A stretch of 15,503 nt of DNA from Campylobacteraceae bacterium (GTDB lineage: Bacteria; Campylobacterota; Campylobacteria; Campylobacterales; Sulfurospirillaceae), in NCBI GenBank assembly GCA_019162915.1, contig JAFLKZ010000049.1, positions 17,062-32,564 of the forward strand, in the 5' to 3' direction. Made by a program: the position numbers and the translations under genes. The notes beneath the pieces are model-generated. The model saw only the letters and a program-made list of their open reading frames with translations. It ran no database searches and was not told the DNA's origin. Below, piece after piece: positions 1 through 7,165 of the stretch (positions are counted from its first letter, which is position 1; every line of letters starts with the position of its first letter).

Positions 1-87
1 AGAGATGTTGTAGGCATTGAATCTTCCATTCTTATACGAGAGCACGGAAGTCTACACTGTGCTTCAATCAATATCTACAAAAATTAA
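1..87 (+). CDS. aguA: Agmatine deiminase, C-terminal fragment (gene starts outside window)
   Basis: Only the last 28 codons are visible, in frame 1, ending at a TAA at 85-87. The peptide contains VVGIESS, then HGSLHC (codons 15-20), then ASINIY. This matches the C-terminal end of the agmatine deiminase / peptidylarginine deiminase family, where the Gly-x-x-His-Cys segment carries the catalytic cysteine (here codon 20). The enzyme hydrolyses agmatine to N-carbamoylputrescine and ammonia in the cytoplasm. The next enzyme of the pathway, AguB, is encoded in this window at 3417-4289, which supports the call. The stop codon lies inside the ribosome binding site of the next gene (AAGGA at 86-90), so the two are probably cotranscribed. 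The main uncertainty is the short visible length. Confidence 0.75.
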   Translation, partial: RDVVGIESSILIREHGSLHCASINIYKN

Positions 88-98
88 GGATAAGCGGA

Positions 99-986
99 AT
101 GACATTACAAAAAAAAGCTACGATTATCTCGAGTGCGACTGCGACATTACTCATTATTATCAAATTAGCCATTGGAATTATGAGTGGCTCGGTTGCCGTA
201 TTAGCTTCTGCTATTGACTCCGTACTTGACTTAATCGTTTCTGCGTTTAACTATTTTGCTATCACCAAATCAGAACAACCCGCTGATAAAAAGTTTAACT
301 ATGGAAAAGGAAAGATAGAAGCCCTTGCTGGAGTGATTGAGGGCACCGTTATCACCGTTTCTGGATTATATATTTTTTATGAATCAGTAAGAAAAGCTAT
401 CTATCAAAAAGAGATTGAATACCTAGATGCGTCTATTGTTGTCATGTTGATTTCACTCGTGATTACCATAGCTTTAGTGACTTTTTTAAATTATGTTGCC
501 AAAAAAACACGCAGTATGGTTGTCAAATCTGATGCCCTTCACTATAAAACAGACGTTCTTAGCAATGGAGCCATTCTGATTTCTTTGGTGTTGATACAAG
601 TGACTAATTTTGGATTAATTGACTCTATTATGGGTATTATTATCTCTATTTATATTATCTATTCAGCGTATCAAATTATCAAAGATGGCGTTTATACGTT
701 ACTTGATGTTGCACTTGATGATGAAATTGTTGAGGGAATTAGAAGAATTATTATTGAAGAAAAAGAGATTAGTGATTTTCACTACCTTAAGACAAGAAAA
801 TCTGGCAATACTAACTTCGTGGATGTCCACTTGGTTTTTAGTCCTGGAATTTCCCTTCTTAAATCCCATCATGCAGGAGATAGAATTGAAGAGAAAATCA
901 AAGAGTTGATTCTGGATGAAGAGTGGGTTATCAACGCACACCTTGACCCTTACGATGACTCGATTATGAACGATGCAAGAATGTAA
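99..986 (+). CDS. Cation diffusion facilitator (CDF) metal exporter, FieF/YiiP-like
   Basis: This 295-residue protein has the CDF layout: about six membrane helices in residues 8-200, then a cytoplasmic metal-sensing domain. The transport-site motifs are D40-SVL-D44 in helix 2 and H148-YKT-D152 in helix 5. They correspond to the D45/D49 and H153/D157 tetrad of E. coli YiiP, the Zn/Cd/Fe-type arrangement. In the C-terminal domain, H228, H244, H281 and D283 fall where YiiP has its cytoplasmic binuclear zinc ligands. The family exports divalent cations from the cytoplasm in exchange for protons; the exact metal here (Zn, Fe or Mn) is not decidable from sequence. The ATG at 99 is preceded by AAGGA at 86-90, 8 nt away, and lies 11 nt after the aguA stop. 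It is convergent with feoB across a shared hairpin. Confidence 0.9.
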   Translation: MTLQKKATIISSATATLLIIIKLAIGIMSGSVAVLASAIDSVLDLIVSAFNYFAITKSEQPADKKFNYGKGKIEALAGVIEGTVITVSGLYIFYESVRKAIYQKEIEYLDASIVVMLISLVITIALVTFLNYVAKKTRSMVVKSDALHYKTDVLSNGAILISLVLIQVTNFGLIDSIMGIIISIYIIYSAYQIIKDGVYTLLDVALDDEIVEGIRRIIIEEKEISDFHYLKTRKSGNTNFVDVHLVFSPGISLLKSHHAGDRIEEKIKELILDEEWVINAHLDPYDDSIMNDARM

Positions 987-1007
987 AGATAGCAAAAGCT
1001 ATCTTTA
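984..1007. terminator. Bidirectional hairpin between CDF gene and feoB
   Basis: TAAAGATAGC (984-993) and GCTATCTTTA (998-1007) form a perfect 10-bp stem around an AAAA loop. The outermost TAA on each strand is the stop codon of the CDF gene (plus) and of feoB (minus), so the hairpin fills the whole junction. There is no U-tract on either side, so intrinsic termination may be inefficient; mRNA 3'-end stabilisation is an alternative role. Confidence 0.65.
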
Positions 1008-3101
1008 CAAAAGAAGTGTTATGCGATATCCGATAAAAGAGAGTATCCAAGCAATCGTTGTGGTAAAGACAAAAAGATAAAAAAGATATTTATAACTTCC
1101 TGATTCTTTCGCAAAAACGATGGAAGCTGCCATACACGGTAGATAAAACATCACAAAAATGATAAACGAAACAGCAGAAGCCAAAGGAATTTGTTTTTGT
1201 ATCTCCTCCATCAAACTATCATTTTGCGCATCAACCCCTGAACCCAAAGCATAAAGTACACCCAAAGTAGAAACCACCACTTCCTTAGCCGCAAGACCTG
1301 ATTCTAAGGCGATAGTCATCTTCCAGTCAAATCCAATAGGTGCAAATAAAACATCAGTTGATTTACCAACAATACCCAAATAACTTTTTTCCAAAAGTGT
1401 TTGAGCCAGTTCATTTTGAAGATTTACTTTTTCATCTGAACTTTGTGCCAGCTCTATTTTTTGAGTAAACGCTTCTTCGATACTTGGATATTTTGGATAA
1501 TTACTTGCAAACCAAATCAAAAGTGACGCACTCAAAATAAATGTTCCTGCTTTTTTAAGATACATCACCGCTTTGGTCACCACCGTATGCCAAATCAATC
1601 GCAAAGAGGGAAGTCGATACTTGGGCATTTCCATGACAAAAGGCTCATCTACCCCTTTAAAGATAAAAACTTTAAGAAATTTTGCGGCAAAAAGTCCAAC
1701 CAAGGCACCCACGATATAAATAATGAACAGAACATTTCCCGCACTCTCTTTACCAAAAAATGCGCCCGCAAAAAGCACATACACAGGAAGTTTTGCACCA
1801 CAACTCATAAAACCAATGATAAAAAGGGTGATAAGTCTATCTTTATCGTTTTTTAAAGTCCTCGCACTCATATAAGCAGGAACAGAACAACCAAATCCCG
1901 TCACAAGAGGAATAAAACTTTTCCCATGCAATCCAAAACGGTGAAAAAATCCATCAAGTAAAAAAGCAACTCGTGCCATATAACCTGTTGTTTCCAAAAG
2001 GGCAATGCCTAAAAACAAAATGACGATATTGGGCAAGAACATAACAACAGCGCCGACACCAGCGATAGCACCATCGGCTATCATCGAGCCTATTTCACCA
2101 TCTCCAAAAATCGCTTTCGCATAATCTCCAAGTTTGACAAAAAAAGCATCAATCAAATCCATCGGAATAGAACCAAGCTCAAAAGTAAGCTGAAAAAGGC
2201 TCCACATCAACGCGATAAAAATAGGAATACCAAAAATATTGTGAATCAACAAAGCATCGATTTTATCTGTCATACTTTGAGCCATATTTTTTTTGCATGT
2301 CACCGTTTCAATCACAGCCCCTTTGGCAAAAGAAGCCTTTTCCTCTGAAAAAATCTCCTCAATATCTTTGGTATCATAATGAATATAAAGATGATTAAGC
2401 CCTTCCCTTAAAAGTGGTGACACCTCTACCCAGATAGGTTCATCGTGCATTTTTTGATAAATCTTAGGATCTTCTTGTAAAAGTTTAAGTGCCAATTCTC
2501 GATAACCCAAAATACTTTTATAACGTTTCTCCTTTAAAAAAATCGCAAGATTTTCAATCTCTTCTTCTACCACATCACTGTAAATAAGTTTCGATTTTTC
2601 ATGTTGAAAATTTGAAACATCAATGGTTCGATTAATCAGCTTTCCAATGCCCCTTTTCGTCGAAGCCGAAACTTTAACGCAAGGAACTCCCAAAATAGAA
2701 CTAAGCTGTTCATGGTCGATGTAAATGCCTTCTTTATGAGCTTCATCCATCATGTTTAATGCCACAATCATTTTTTTATCAAGTTCTAACAGTTGTGTGG
2801 TTAAAAAAAGATTGCGCTCTAAATTTGTTGCATCAACCACATTCAAAATCAAATCATACGACTCATTTTCCAAAAAATCTTTGGTTACTTTTTCATCTTG
2901 CGTATAGTCATTGAGTGAATAGGTTCCAGGAAGATCAATAATCTTAATCGCATAATTATGAAAGTTAAAACTCACCTCAGCTTTTTCAACAGTAACCCCT
3001 GAAAAATTGCCAACTCTTAGCCTTGCATTGGCAATAGAGTTGATAAGCATACTTTTACCTACATTAGGTTGCCCCACAAGCGCTACGATTAACTCTTTCA
3101 T
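1005..3101 (-). CDS. feoB: Ferrous iron transporter FeoB
   Basis: This 698-residue inner-membrane Fe(II) importer starts with a GTPase domain: G1 GQPNVGKS (residues 10-17), G3 DLPG (56-59), G4 NMMD (116-119) and G5 SAS (145-147). A linker follows, then the membrane domain from about residue 285. The membrane part has the two conserved gate motifs, GCSVPA and SCGAKLP, whose cysteines are typical of FeoB. Length is close to that of other FeoB proteins. The start overlaps the feoA stop by 4 bp (ATGA at 3098-3101 on the minus strand), which implies translational coupling in a feoAB operon. An A8 run (minus strand, positions 2287-2294) lies in the linker. The gene faces the CDF gene tail to tail. 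Confidence 0.97.
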   Translation of the reverse strand: MKELIVALVGQPNVGKSMLINSIANARLRVGNFSGVTVEKAEVSFNFHNYAIKIIDLPGTYSLNDYTQDEKVTKDFLENESYDLILNVVDATNLERNLFLTTQLLELDKKMIVALNMMDEAHKEGIYIDHEQLSSILGVPCVKVSASTKRGIGKLINRTIDVSNFQHEKSKLIYSDVVEEEIENLAIFLKEKRYKSILGYRELALKLLQEDPKIYQKMHDEPIWVEVSPLLREGLNHLYIHYDTKDIEEIFSEEKASFAKGAVIETVTCKKNMAQSMTDKIDALLIHNIFGIPIFIALMWSLFQLTFELGSIPMDLIDAFFVKLGDYAKAIFGDGEIGSMIADGAIAGVGAVVMFLPNIVILFLGIALLETTGYMARVAFLLDGFFHRFGLHGKSFIPLVTGFGCSVPAYMSARTLKNDKDRLITLFIIGFMSCGAKLPVYVLFAGAFFGKESAGNVLFIIYIVGALVGLFAAKFLKVFIFKGVDEPFVMEMPKYRLPSLRLIWHTVVTKAVMYLKKAGTFILSASLLIWFASNYPKYPSIEEAFTQKIELAQSSDEKVNLQNELAQTLLEKSYLGIVGKSTDVLFAPIGFDWKMTIALESGLAAKEVVVSTLGVLYALGSGVDAQNDSLMEEIQKQIPLASAVSFIIFVMFYLPCMAASIVFAKESGSYKYLFYLFVFTTTIAWILSFIGYRITLLL

Positions 3102-3325
3102 ACTGATGACACCATGACTGATTTTGCTTCTTCATAGCGAAGTGCCATGAGTGTTGAGCCTATTTCTATCTCTATCGTACTTTTTGCCATGCTGATTGCT
3201 TTTATTTTAATTTCACACCCTTTGCGTAAACCTAAAGAAAAAAATCTCTGTTTTAATTCGCCAGTCGCACCGACTTTAAGCACAAGTCCTGTTTCACCAG
3301 CATTCATATCTGCTAATGTTTTCAT
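3098..3325 (-). CDS. feoA: FeoA ferrous iron transport accessory protein
   Basis: This 75-residue cytoplasmic protein has the FeoA SH3-like beta-barrel pattern: an N-terminal NAGETGLV turn, the helix QRFFSLGLRKG, and a C-terminal MALRYEEAKSVMV strand. FeoA proteins are usually 75-85 residues and support FeoB-mediated Fe(II) uptake. The ATG at 3325 has an upstream TAAGGA (minus strand, 3331-3336) 5 nt away, and its stop overlaps the feoB start. A Fur-box-like sequence lies just upstream, so repression by Fur under iron-replete conditions is likely (inference). Confidence 0.93.
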   Translation of the reverse strand: MKTLADMNAGETGLVLKVGATGELKQRFFSLGLRKGCEIKIKAISMAKSTIEIEIGSTLMALRYEEAKSVMVSSV

Positions 3326-3338
3326 AATTTTCCTTAAT

Positions 3339-3353
3339 TGATAATAGTCATCA
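3339..3353 (-). promoter_or_regulatory. Candidate Fur box upstream of feoA
   Basis: TGATAATAGTCATCA matches the Fur 7-1-7 consensus (TGATAAT-N-ATTATCA) at 12 of 14 half-site positions; the left half is perfect. It is framed by TTGAT-N7-ATCAA. A minus-strand -10-like TACAAT (3356-3361) would start transcription inside the site, a fitting place for repression of feoAB. It also lies within about 70 bp of the divergent aguB start. Confidence 0.5.
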
Positions 3354-3369
3354 AGATTGTAGGTTAAAT

Positions 3370-3396
3370 TTGATTAAATCCTAATTAATGTACAAT
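3370..3396 (+). promoter_or_regulatory. Candidate promoter for aguB
   Basis: A TACAAT -10-like hexamer (3391-3396) has a possible TTGATT -35 at 3370-3375, spaced 15 bp. An A-rich leader follows, with AAAAGG (3404-3409) 7 nt before the ATG at 3417. The -10 and ribosome binding site are reasonable; the -35 is weak, as is common in Campylobacterota. Confidence 0.4.
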
Positions 3397-3416
3397 AAAA
3401 ATAAAAAGGTGTCATT

Positions 3417-4289
3417 ATGAAAGTGGGACTTATCCAACATGCAATTGAAAATTCTAAACAAGCCACTATTGAAAAAACAATCAGTTTAATCAAAAACGCT
3501 AAAACAAAAGGTGCAGAACTTATCGTTTTGCAAGAACTCCATCAAGATAGATACTTTTGTATCAACGAAGATGTTGATTTTTTCGACTTGGCAAATGACT
3601 GGGAAAGTGATGTAGCCTTTTGGGGCAATGTCGCTAAAGAAAACGCTATTGTGTTAGTCACCTCTCTTTTTGAAAAACGCTCACACGGGCTCTACCACAA
3701 CACTGCCGTTGTCTTTGAAAAAGATGGAAGTGTCGCAGGAAAATACCGTAAAATGCACATCCCCGATGACCCAGGATTTTACGAAAAATTCTACTTTACC
3801 CCTGGAGATTTGGGCTATGAACCTATCCAAACCAGTGTTGGAAAACTAGGATTGCTCGTTTGTTGGGACCAATGGTACCCTGAAGCCGCTAGACTCATGG
3901 CACTCAAAGGTGCGGACATGCTTATCTACCCAACTGCTATCGGTTGGTTTGATGAAGATGAAGCGGAAGAAAAAGAACGCCAAAGAGACGCATGGGAAAC
4001 CATTCAGCGAGGTCACGCTATCGCTAATGGATTACCTGTCATTAGTGTTAATCGCATCGGCAAAGAACTAGATGACAAAAAACAACTTGATGGCATTCGA
4101 TTTTGGGGAAACTCTTTTGTCGCAGGTCCTCAAGGCGAAATCATCGCTAAAGCATCCAACGAAAAAGAAGAAGTAATGGTCGTTGATATAGACCTCAAAA
4201 GATGTGAACACGTCAGACGCATCTGGCCATTTTTACGAGATAGAAGAATTGAAACTTATGGGGATTTGACGAAACGATTTATTGATTAG
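3417..4289 (+). CDS. aguB: N-carbamoylputrescine amidase
   Basis: This 290-residue carbon-nitrogen hydrolase (nitrilase superfamily) hydrolyses N-carbamoylputrescine to putrescine, CO2 and ammonia in the cytoplasm. The catalytic Glu-Lys-Cys triad is visible: E40 in LQELH, K112 in YRKMHIPDD and C149 in LLVCWDQWYPE. The YRKMHIPDDPGFYEKFYFTPGD segment and the CWDQWYPEAAR segment are characteristic of the AguB branch rather than general nitrilases. Length fits the family. The ATG has AAAAGG upstream. AguA, the previous pathway step, ends at position 87, so the pathway pair flanks the CDF and feoAB genes. It converges on the Nudix gene with only 17 bp between stops. Confidence 0.95.
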   Translation: MKVGLIQHAIENSKQATIEKTISLIKNAKTKGAELIVLQELHQDRYFCINEDVDFFDLANDWESDVAFWGNVAKENAIVLVTSLFEKRSHGLYHNTAVVFEKDGSVAGKYRKMHIPDDPGFYEKFYFTPGDLGYEPIQTSVGKLGLLVCWDQWYPEAARLMALKGADMLIYPTAIGWFDEDEAEEKERQRDAWETIQRGHAIANGLPVISVNRIGKELDDKKQLDGIRFWGNSFVAGPQGEIIAKASNEKEEVMVVDIDLKRCEHVRRIWPFLRDRRIETYGDLTKRFID

Positions 4290-4314
4290 AAGCTTTACAT
4301 GTAAATCTATTTTT
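4287..4314 (+). terminator. Possible weak terminator after aguB, built on the TTTACATGTAAA palindrome
   Basis: The aguB stop context TAGA (4287-4290) can pair with TCTA (4306-4309, the complement of the Nudix stop) around the palindrome at 4294-4305, with a 3-nt bulge (AGC). Five T residues (4310-4314) follow on the plus strand. The stem is AT-rich and the palindrome leaves only a CATG loop, so stability is modest. Confidence 0.35.
4294..4305. repeat. TTTACATGTAAA palindrome, copy 1 (exact)
   Basis: An exact copy of the 12-bp palindrome that recurs through this window. It lies wholly in the 17-bp gap between the convergent aguB and Nudix stop codons, so here it is under no coding constraint. 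Confidence 0.85.
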
Positions 4315-4876
4315 CGTAATTCCTAAAGTACCACATCAGCGCAAACATCAAGCCTGATGTGGTTGCGATGCTCTCATCAAACATAAATTCTAAGGTATCT
4401 TCACGTTTGAGATAAATCACTTCGATAGCTTCATTTTCGATGCCTCCGCCTTCACTTATTTTCATGCTATCATCAAGTACTGCATAGTAAAGTGTTTGTC
4501 TTCCACCTGCGAAACCAACGGCAGTGTAAAATGAGGATATTTTTTCCATTTTTTCTAAGGGAACATCATAGCCTGTCTCTTCTAGGATTTCTTCTTTGGC
4601 TATTTCGATGAGGGTTTTGTCTTTATCGACGATACCTGCGCACAGTTCGTAGGTAAAACCATCTTTATTTTTGAGATAAATGGAGGGGCGGAACTGTTTA
4701 ACGAAGACGAAAGAGTCCAAATCTTTGTGGAATAAAAGGATGGCGACACTGTTGTGTGTATCGACGATGTCCCATCTTTTTTCGATGCTATTTTGAACAT
4801 AAAACATACTTTTTGGTTTAATGTATTCGGAGACAAAACACTCTTCTATTTTAATAATTTCTATTTCGTGTTTCAC
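4307..4876 (-). CDS. Nudix hydrolase, NUDT14-like (probable UDP-sugar or ADP-ribose diphosphatase)
   Basis: The protein has 189 residues from the GTG at 4876. It resembles the NUDT14/UDP-glucose diphosphatase branch: THNSVAILLF, FVKQFRPSIY, YELCAGIVDKD, then the Nudix box and GFAGGRQTLYYAV. The Nudix box runs G81 to Y103. The metal-binding EE-I-L-EE part is kept, but the usual x5-E position is K and the usual RE is EE. The likely reaction is hydrolysis of a nucleoside diphosphate sugar to a sugar phosphate and a nucleotide. Start choice: an upstream in-frame TTG at 4885 directly abuts the GAAGGG ribosome binding site (4886-4891). The GTG at 4876 sits 9 nt from it, overlaps the corA stop as TAGTG, and fits the N-terminus of the family. 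Confidence 0.85.
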   Translation of the reverse strand: MKHEIEIIKIEECFVSEYIKPKSMFYVQNSIEKRWDIVDTHNSVAILLFHKDLDSFVFVKQFRPSIYLKNKDGFTYELCAGIVDKDKTLIEIAKEEILEETGYDVPLEKMEKISSFYTAVGFAGGRQTLYYAVLDDSMKISEGGGIENEAIEVIYLKREDTLEFMFDESIATTSGLMFALMWYFRNYEK

Positions 4877-5835
4877 TAAATCCAACCCTTCTTTTTAAAG
4901 ATAGCAAGTGGCGTCACAGCTGAGATGACCATCAAAGCGATTGAAAATGCATAGCCATAATCCCAACGAAGTTCTGGCAATATATCAAAGTTCATGCCAT
5001 AAACACTTGCGATGAGCGTAGGTGGCAAAAAGATAACATTCATAATCGTAAAGATTTTGATAACTTTATTTTGTTCAATGTTCAACATACCCACGAATAT
5101 ATTTTGCAAATAATCCAATCGCTCAAAGTTAAACTGCGCATAATCAATCAAAGATTTAATATCCTTAAGCATGATGACAATATCACTTCGCAAGGAAGCA
5201 TCATATTTGTTCGACTTCAAAAATGAGGTTAAAATTCTTTGTTTATCGGTAAGATTTTCTCTAATGTTCATATTCAAATCTTCAAAAGAAGATATTTTTT
5301 CCAATATCTCTTCGTCATTATTGGAGTAATCTGTAAAAACGTGCTTCCGAAGCTTTGTGATATCTTTTGAGAGTTTTTCGATAACATCGGCATCCGCATC
5401 AATTCTAATGTCAAGAAGTTGCGTGAAGATGTAATAGCCATTTTTAAACTCTCTTGGCGCATAATAAAATCTTTTACTAAATTCTTCAAACGCTTTGAGT
5501 TCTTTGTAACGAATAGAAATTAAAAGATTTTCTTGGAGAATAAAAGAAACCGTTTCATTATGGGCATTTTCATCATTTGAAATCAAAAAGTAACTATTGA
5601 TTTCTATCTTTTTATCTTCTTCCCAATAACGAGAACTTATCTCAATTTCTTCACTCTCTTGCTTGGTTGGAAAATCAATTGAAAAAGTTTTCTCTACAAA
5701 GGCTATCTCCTCTGGCGTTGGCAGTAACATATCTAGCCATACAACTTTACTTTTTTTATCTTCATTATTATCAAACTCGGTAAAATCCGTAATTACTTCT
5801 AGTTTATTGCTATTTTTAAGAAAACATTTTATCAT
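4876..5835 (-). CDS. corA: CorA-family magnesium/divalent cation channel
   Basis: This 319-residue protein has a long cytoplasmic alpha/beta and helical domain (about residues 1-260), then two C-terminal membrane helices. The signature YGMN is at 279-282, at the end of the first helix (IFLPPTLIASVYGMN). The C-terminus is basic (FKKKGWI). CorA pentamers carry Mg2+, and in some cases Co2+ or Ni2+, across the inner membrane. In place of the common MPEL after the GMN loop, it has LPEL. The ATG at 5835 is preceded by AAAGG (minus strand), 6 nt away; that motif is the edge of the recurrent palindrome at 5844-5855. It ends in TAG overlapping the Nudix start, and probably forms one operon with the peptidase gene upstream. 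Confidence 0.93.
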   Translation of the reverse strand: MIKCFLKNSNKLEVITDFTEFDNNEDKKSKVVWLDMLLPTPEEIAFVEKTFSIDFPTKQESEEIEISSRYWEEDKKIEINSYFLISNDENAHNETVSFILQENLLISIRYKELKAFEEFSKRFYYAPREFKNGYYIFTQLLDIRIDADADVIEKLSKDITKLRKHVFTDYSNNDEEILEKISSFEDLNMNIRENLTDKQRILTSFLKSNKYDASLRSDIVIMLKDIKSLIDYAQFNFERLDYLQNIFVGMLNIEQNKVIKIFTIMNVIFLPPTLIASVYGMNFDILPELRWDYGYAFSIALMVISAVTPLAIFKKKGWI

Positions 5836-5843
5836 CGTTAGCC

Positions 5844-5855
5844 TTTACATGTAAG
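5844..5855. repeat. TTTACATGTAAA palindrome, copy 2 (11/12)
   Basis: TTTACATGTAAG on the plus strand. It fills the gap between the M23 peptidase and corA. The peptidase stop TAA (5845-5847) lies inside it, and on the minus strand its AAAGG edge acts as the corA ribosome binding site. Confidence 0.7.
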
Positions 5856-7017
5856 GTTTTTCTAGTGTATGAGTAAGGTTGAAATTTTCCTCTTTCTTAG
5901 GTTCAATAGTACTTTTAAGCGCTATCTCTACTTTTTGTTTCAAACTTTGTGTATAAGCTTGAAAATCTTTCATATCCTTACCACTAAGTCCATTTTTTTC
6001 TATTTTAATAACACTACTTGGATTGATGGCCGTTTCATTGCGGTACAAACCAAAGTGAAGATGTGGGCCACTACTTAAGCCTGTATTCCCTACATAGCCT
6101 ATAAGCTCACCTTTTTTCACATTTTTTCCACTAATGGTATTTCTTGCAAAGTTATTAAGATGCGCATAAAGTGTGGTATATCCACTCGTATGATTTACCA
6201 TGATGGTATTGCCGTATCCACCTTTTATACCTACAAACGTTATTTTTCCATCACCTGCTGATTTAACTTGCGTACCAATGCCTGCAGCATAATCAATCCC
6301 TAAATGTGCTCGGTATTTTTGAAGGATAGGATGCCATCTTTTACTGGTAAATTCTGAAGATATCCTCGTATAAGTTAAAGGCGTTCCTAGTAAAAGCCTT
6401 TCTAATTCTTTACCACTTTGGTCATAATAACTTTCTTTAAAAAAGAAAATATAATTCTTTTTATGTGCTGTTTCAATCATGGAAACGTCTATTTTCAAAG
6501 ATCCATATTGTTTGCCAAGTCTTACTCTTTGTTTATAGAACAAGACTAACTTATCACCTTTTTGAAGATTTCTAAAATTAACACCATCTCTAAAAGATTG
6601 CACAAATTCATTGGCCAAAGTATAGTTATTGGTTGCTTTAAGAATATCTACATAAGGTGAATTTTGAATATCAACCGATAAAGAAAGATTCTCTTCTTGA
6701 AAGATGACAGGGATAATTTCCATGACAAATTTATCGCCATTTTTATAAAGATGCATTTGAAGTTCTTCACCAATAGGAATCAAAACTTGCTCTAATTGAT
6801 TGTCTTCGCCTTTAAGTTTGTGATACTTAACCCCTGCGACAATCTCTGCTGCTAATTCTTGTTCTTCTTTATCAAGGGTGTAATAAATACTCGAGGGAAG
6901 ACTATTTTTTTCCAAAAATGTTAAAAATGTTTCACCTTTTGGCCATTTTTGCTCTTCTAAATAAGTACTGTGGGCAAAGGAGAAAAAAATAACAAGCAAA
7001 CAGAACATTTTCACCAT
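5845..7017 (-). CDS. M23 family peptidoglycan peptidase, Csd3/Pgp3-like
   Basis: This 390-residue protein starts with a hydrophobic signal segment (residues 4-17, FCLLVIFFSFAHS), so it is exported. The LytM/M23 domain covers about residues 225-335. It has zinc ligands H238-LGI-D242 and H321 in the HLH motif (319-321), plus active-site H286 in LYAHL. The long N-terminal region (20-220) and the total length resemble Csd3/HdpA of Helicobacter pylori and Pgp3 of Campylobacter jejuni. Those are DD-endopeptidase/carboxypeptidases that cut peptidoglycan crosslinks and set cell shape. A GAGGGG ribosome binding site (7025-7030, minus strand) lies 7 nt before the ATG. A weak -10-like TAAAAT (7044-7049, minus strand) could be its promoter. 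It diverges from the PgbA_N gene and is followed closely by corA. Confidence 0.9.
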   Translation of the reverse strand: MVKMFCLLVIFFSFAHSTYLEEQKWPKGETFLTFLEKNSLPSSIYYTLDKEEQELAAEIVAGVKYHKLKGEDNQLEQVLIPIGEELQMHLYKNGDKFVMEIIPVIFQEENLSLSVDIQNSPYVDILKATNNYTLANEFVQSFRDGVNFRNLQKGDKLVLFYKQRVRLGKQYGSLKIDVSMIETAHKKNYIFFFKESYYDQSGKELERLLLGTPLTYTRISSEFTSKRWHPILQKYRAHLGIDYAAGIGTQVKSAGDGKITFVGIKGGYGNTIMVNHTSGYTTLYAHLNNFARNTISGKNVKKGELIGYVGNTGLSSGPHLHFGLYRNETAINPSSVIKIEKNGLSGKDMKDFQAYTQSLKQKVEIALKSTIEPKKEENFNLTHTLEKPYM

Positions 7018-7109
7018 ACTTTAACCCCTCATGTCGATACTTCATTTTATCTTAACAAATCTTACAAAATGCCTAAAACAGTAACGTCTCTTATCTTGTG
7101 ATAAAAAAC

Positions 7110-7136
7110 TTTTTTTTAAAGCAGTTATAGTATAAT
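7110..7136 (+). promoter_or_regulatory. Probable sigma70 promoter for the PgbA_N-glcD-yihY operon
   Basis: A perfect TATAAT at 7131-7136 is preceded by a T8 run at 7110-7117. A T-rich stretch in place of a conserved -35 is the usual Campylobacterota housekeeping promoter pattern. Transcription would start near 7143, about 23 nt before the start codon. Confidence 0.6.
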
Positions 7137-7165
7137 CACTTCATTAAAAATGCAAGGAGTCCTCG

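Noticed and set aside
2287..2294. T8 run in feoB as a phase-variation tract
   Set aside because: Runs of eight A/T are common in AT-rich genomes, and the gene is intact. Phase-variable tracts in this group are usually longer G/C runs.
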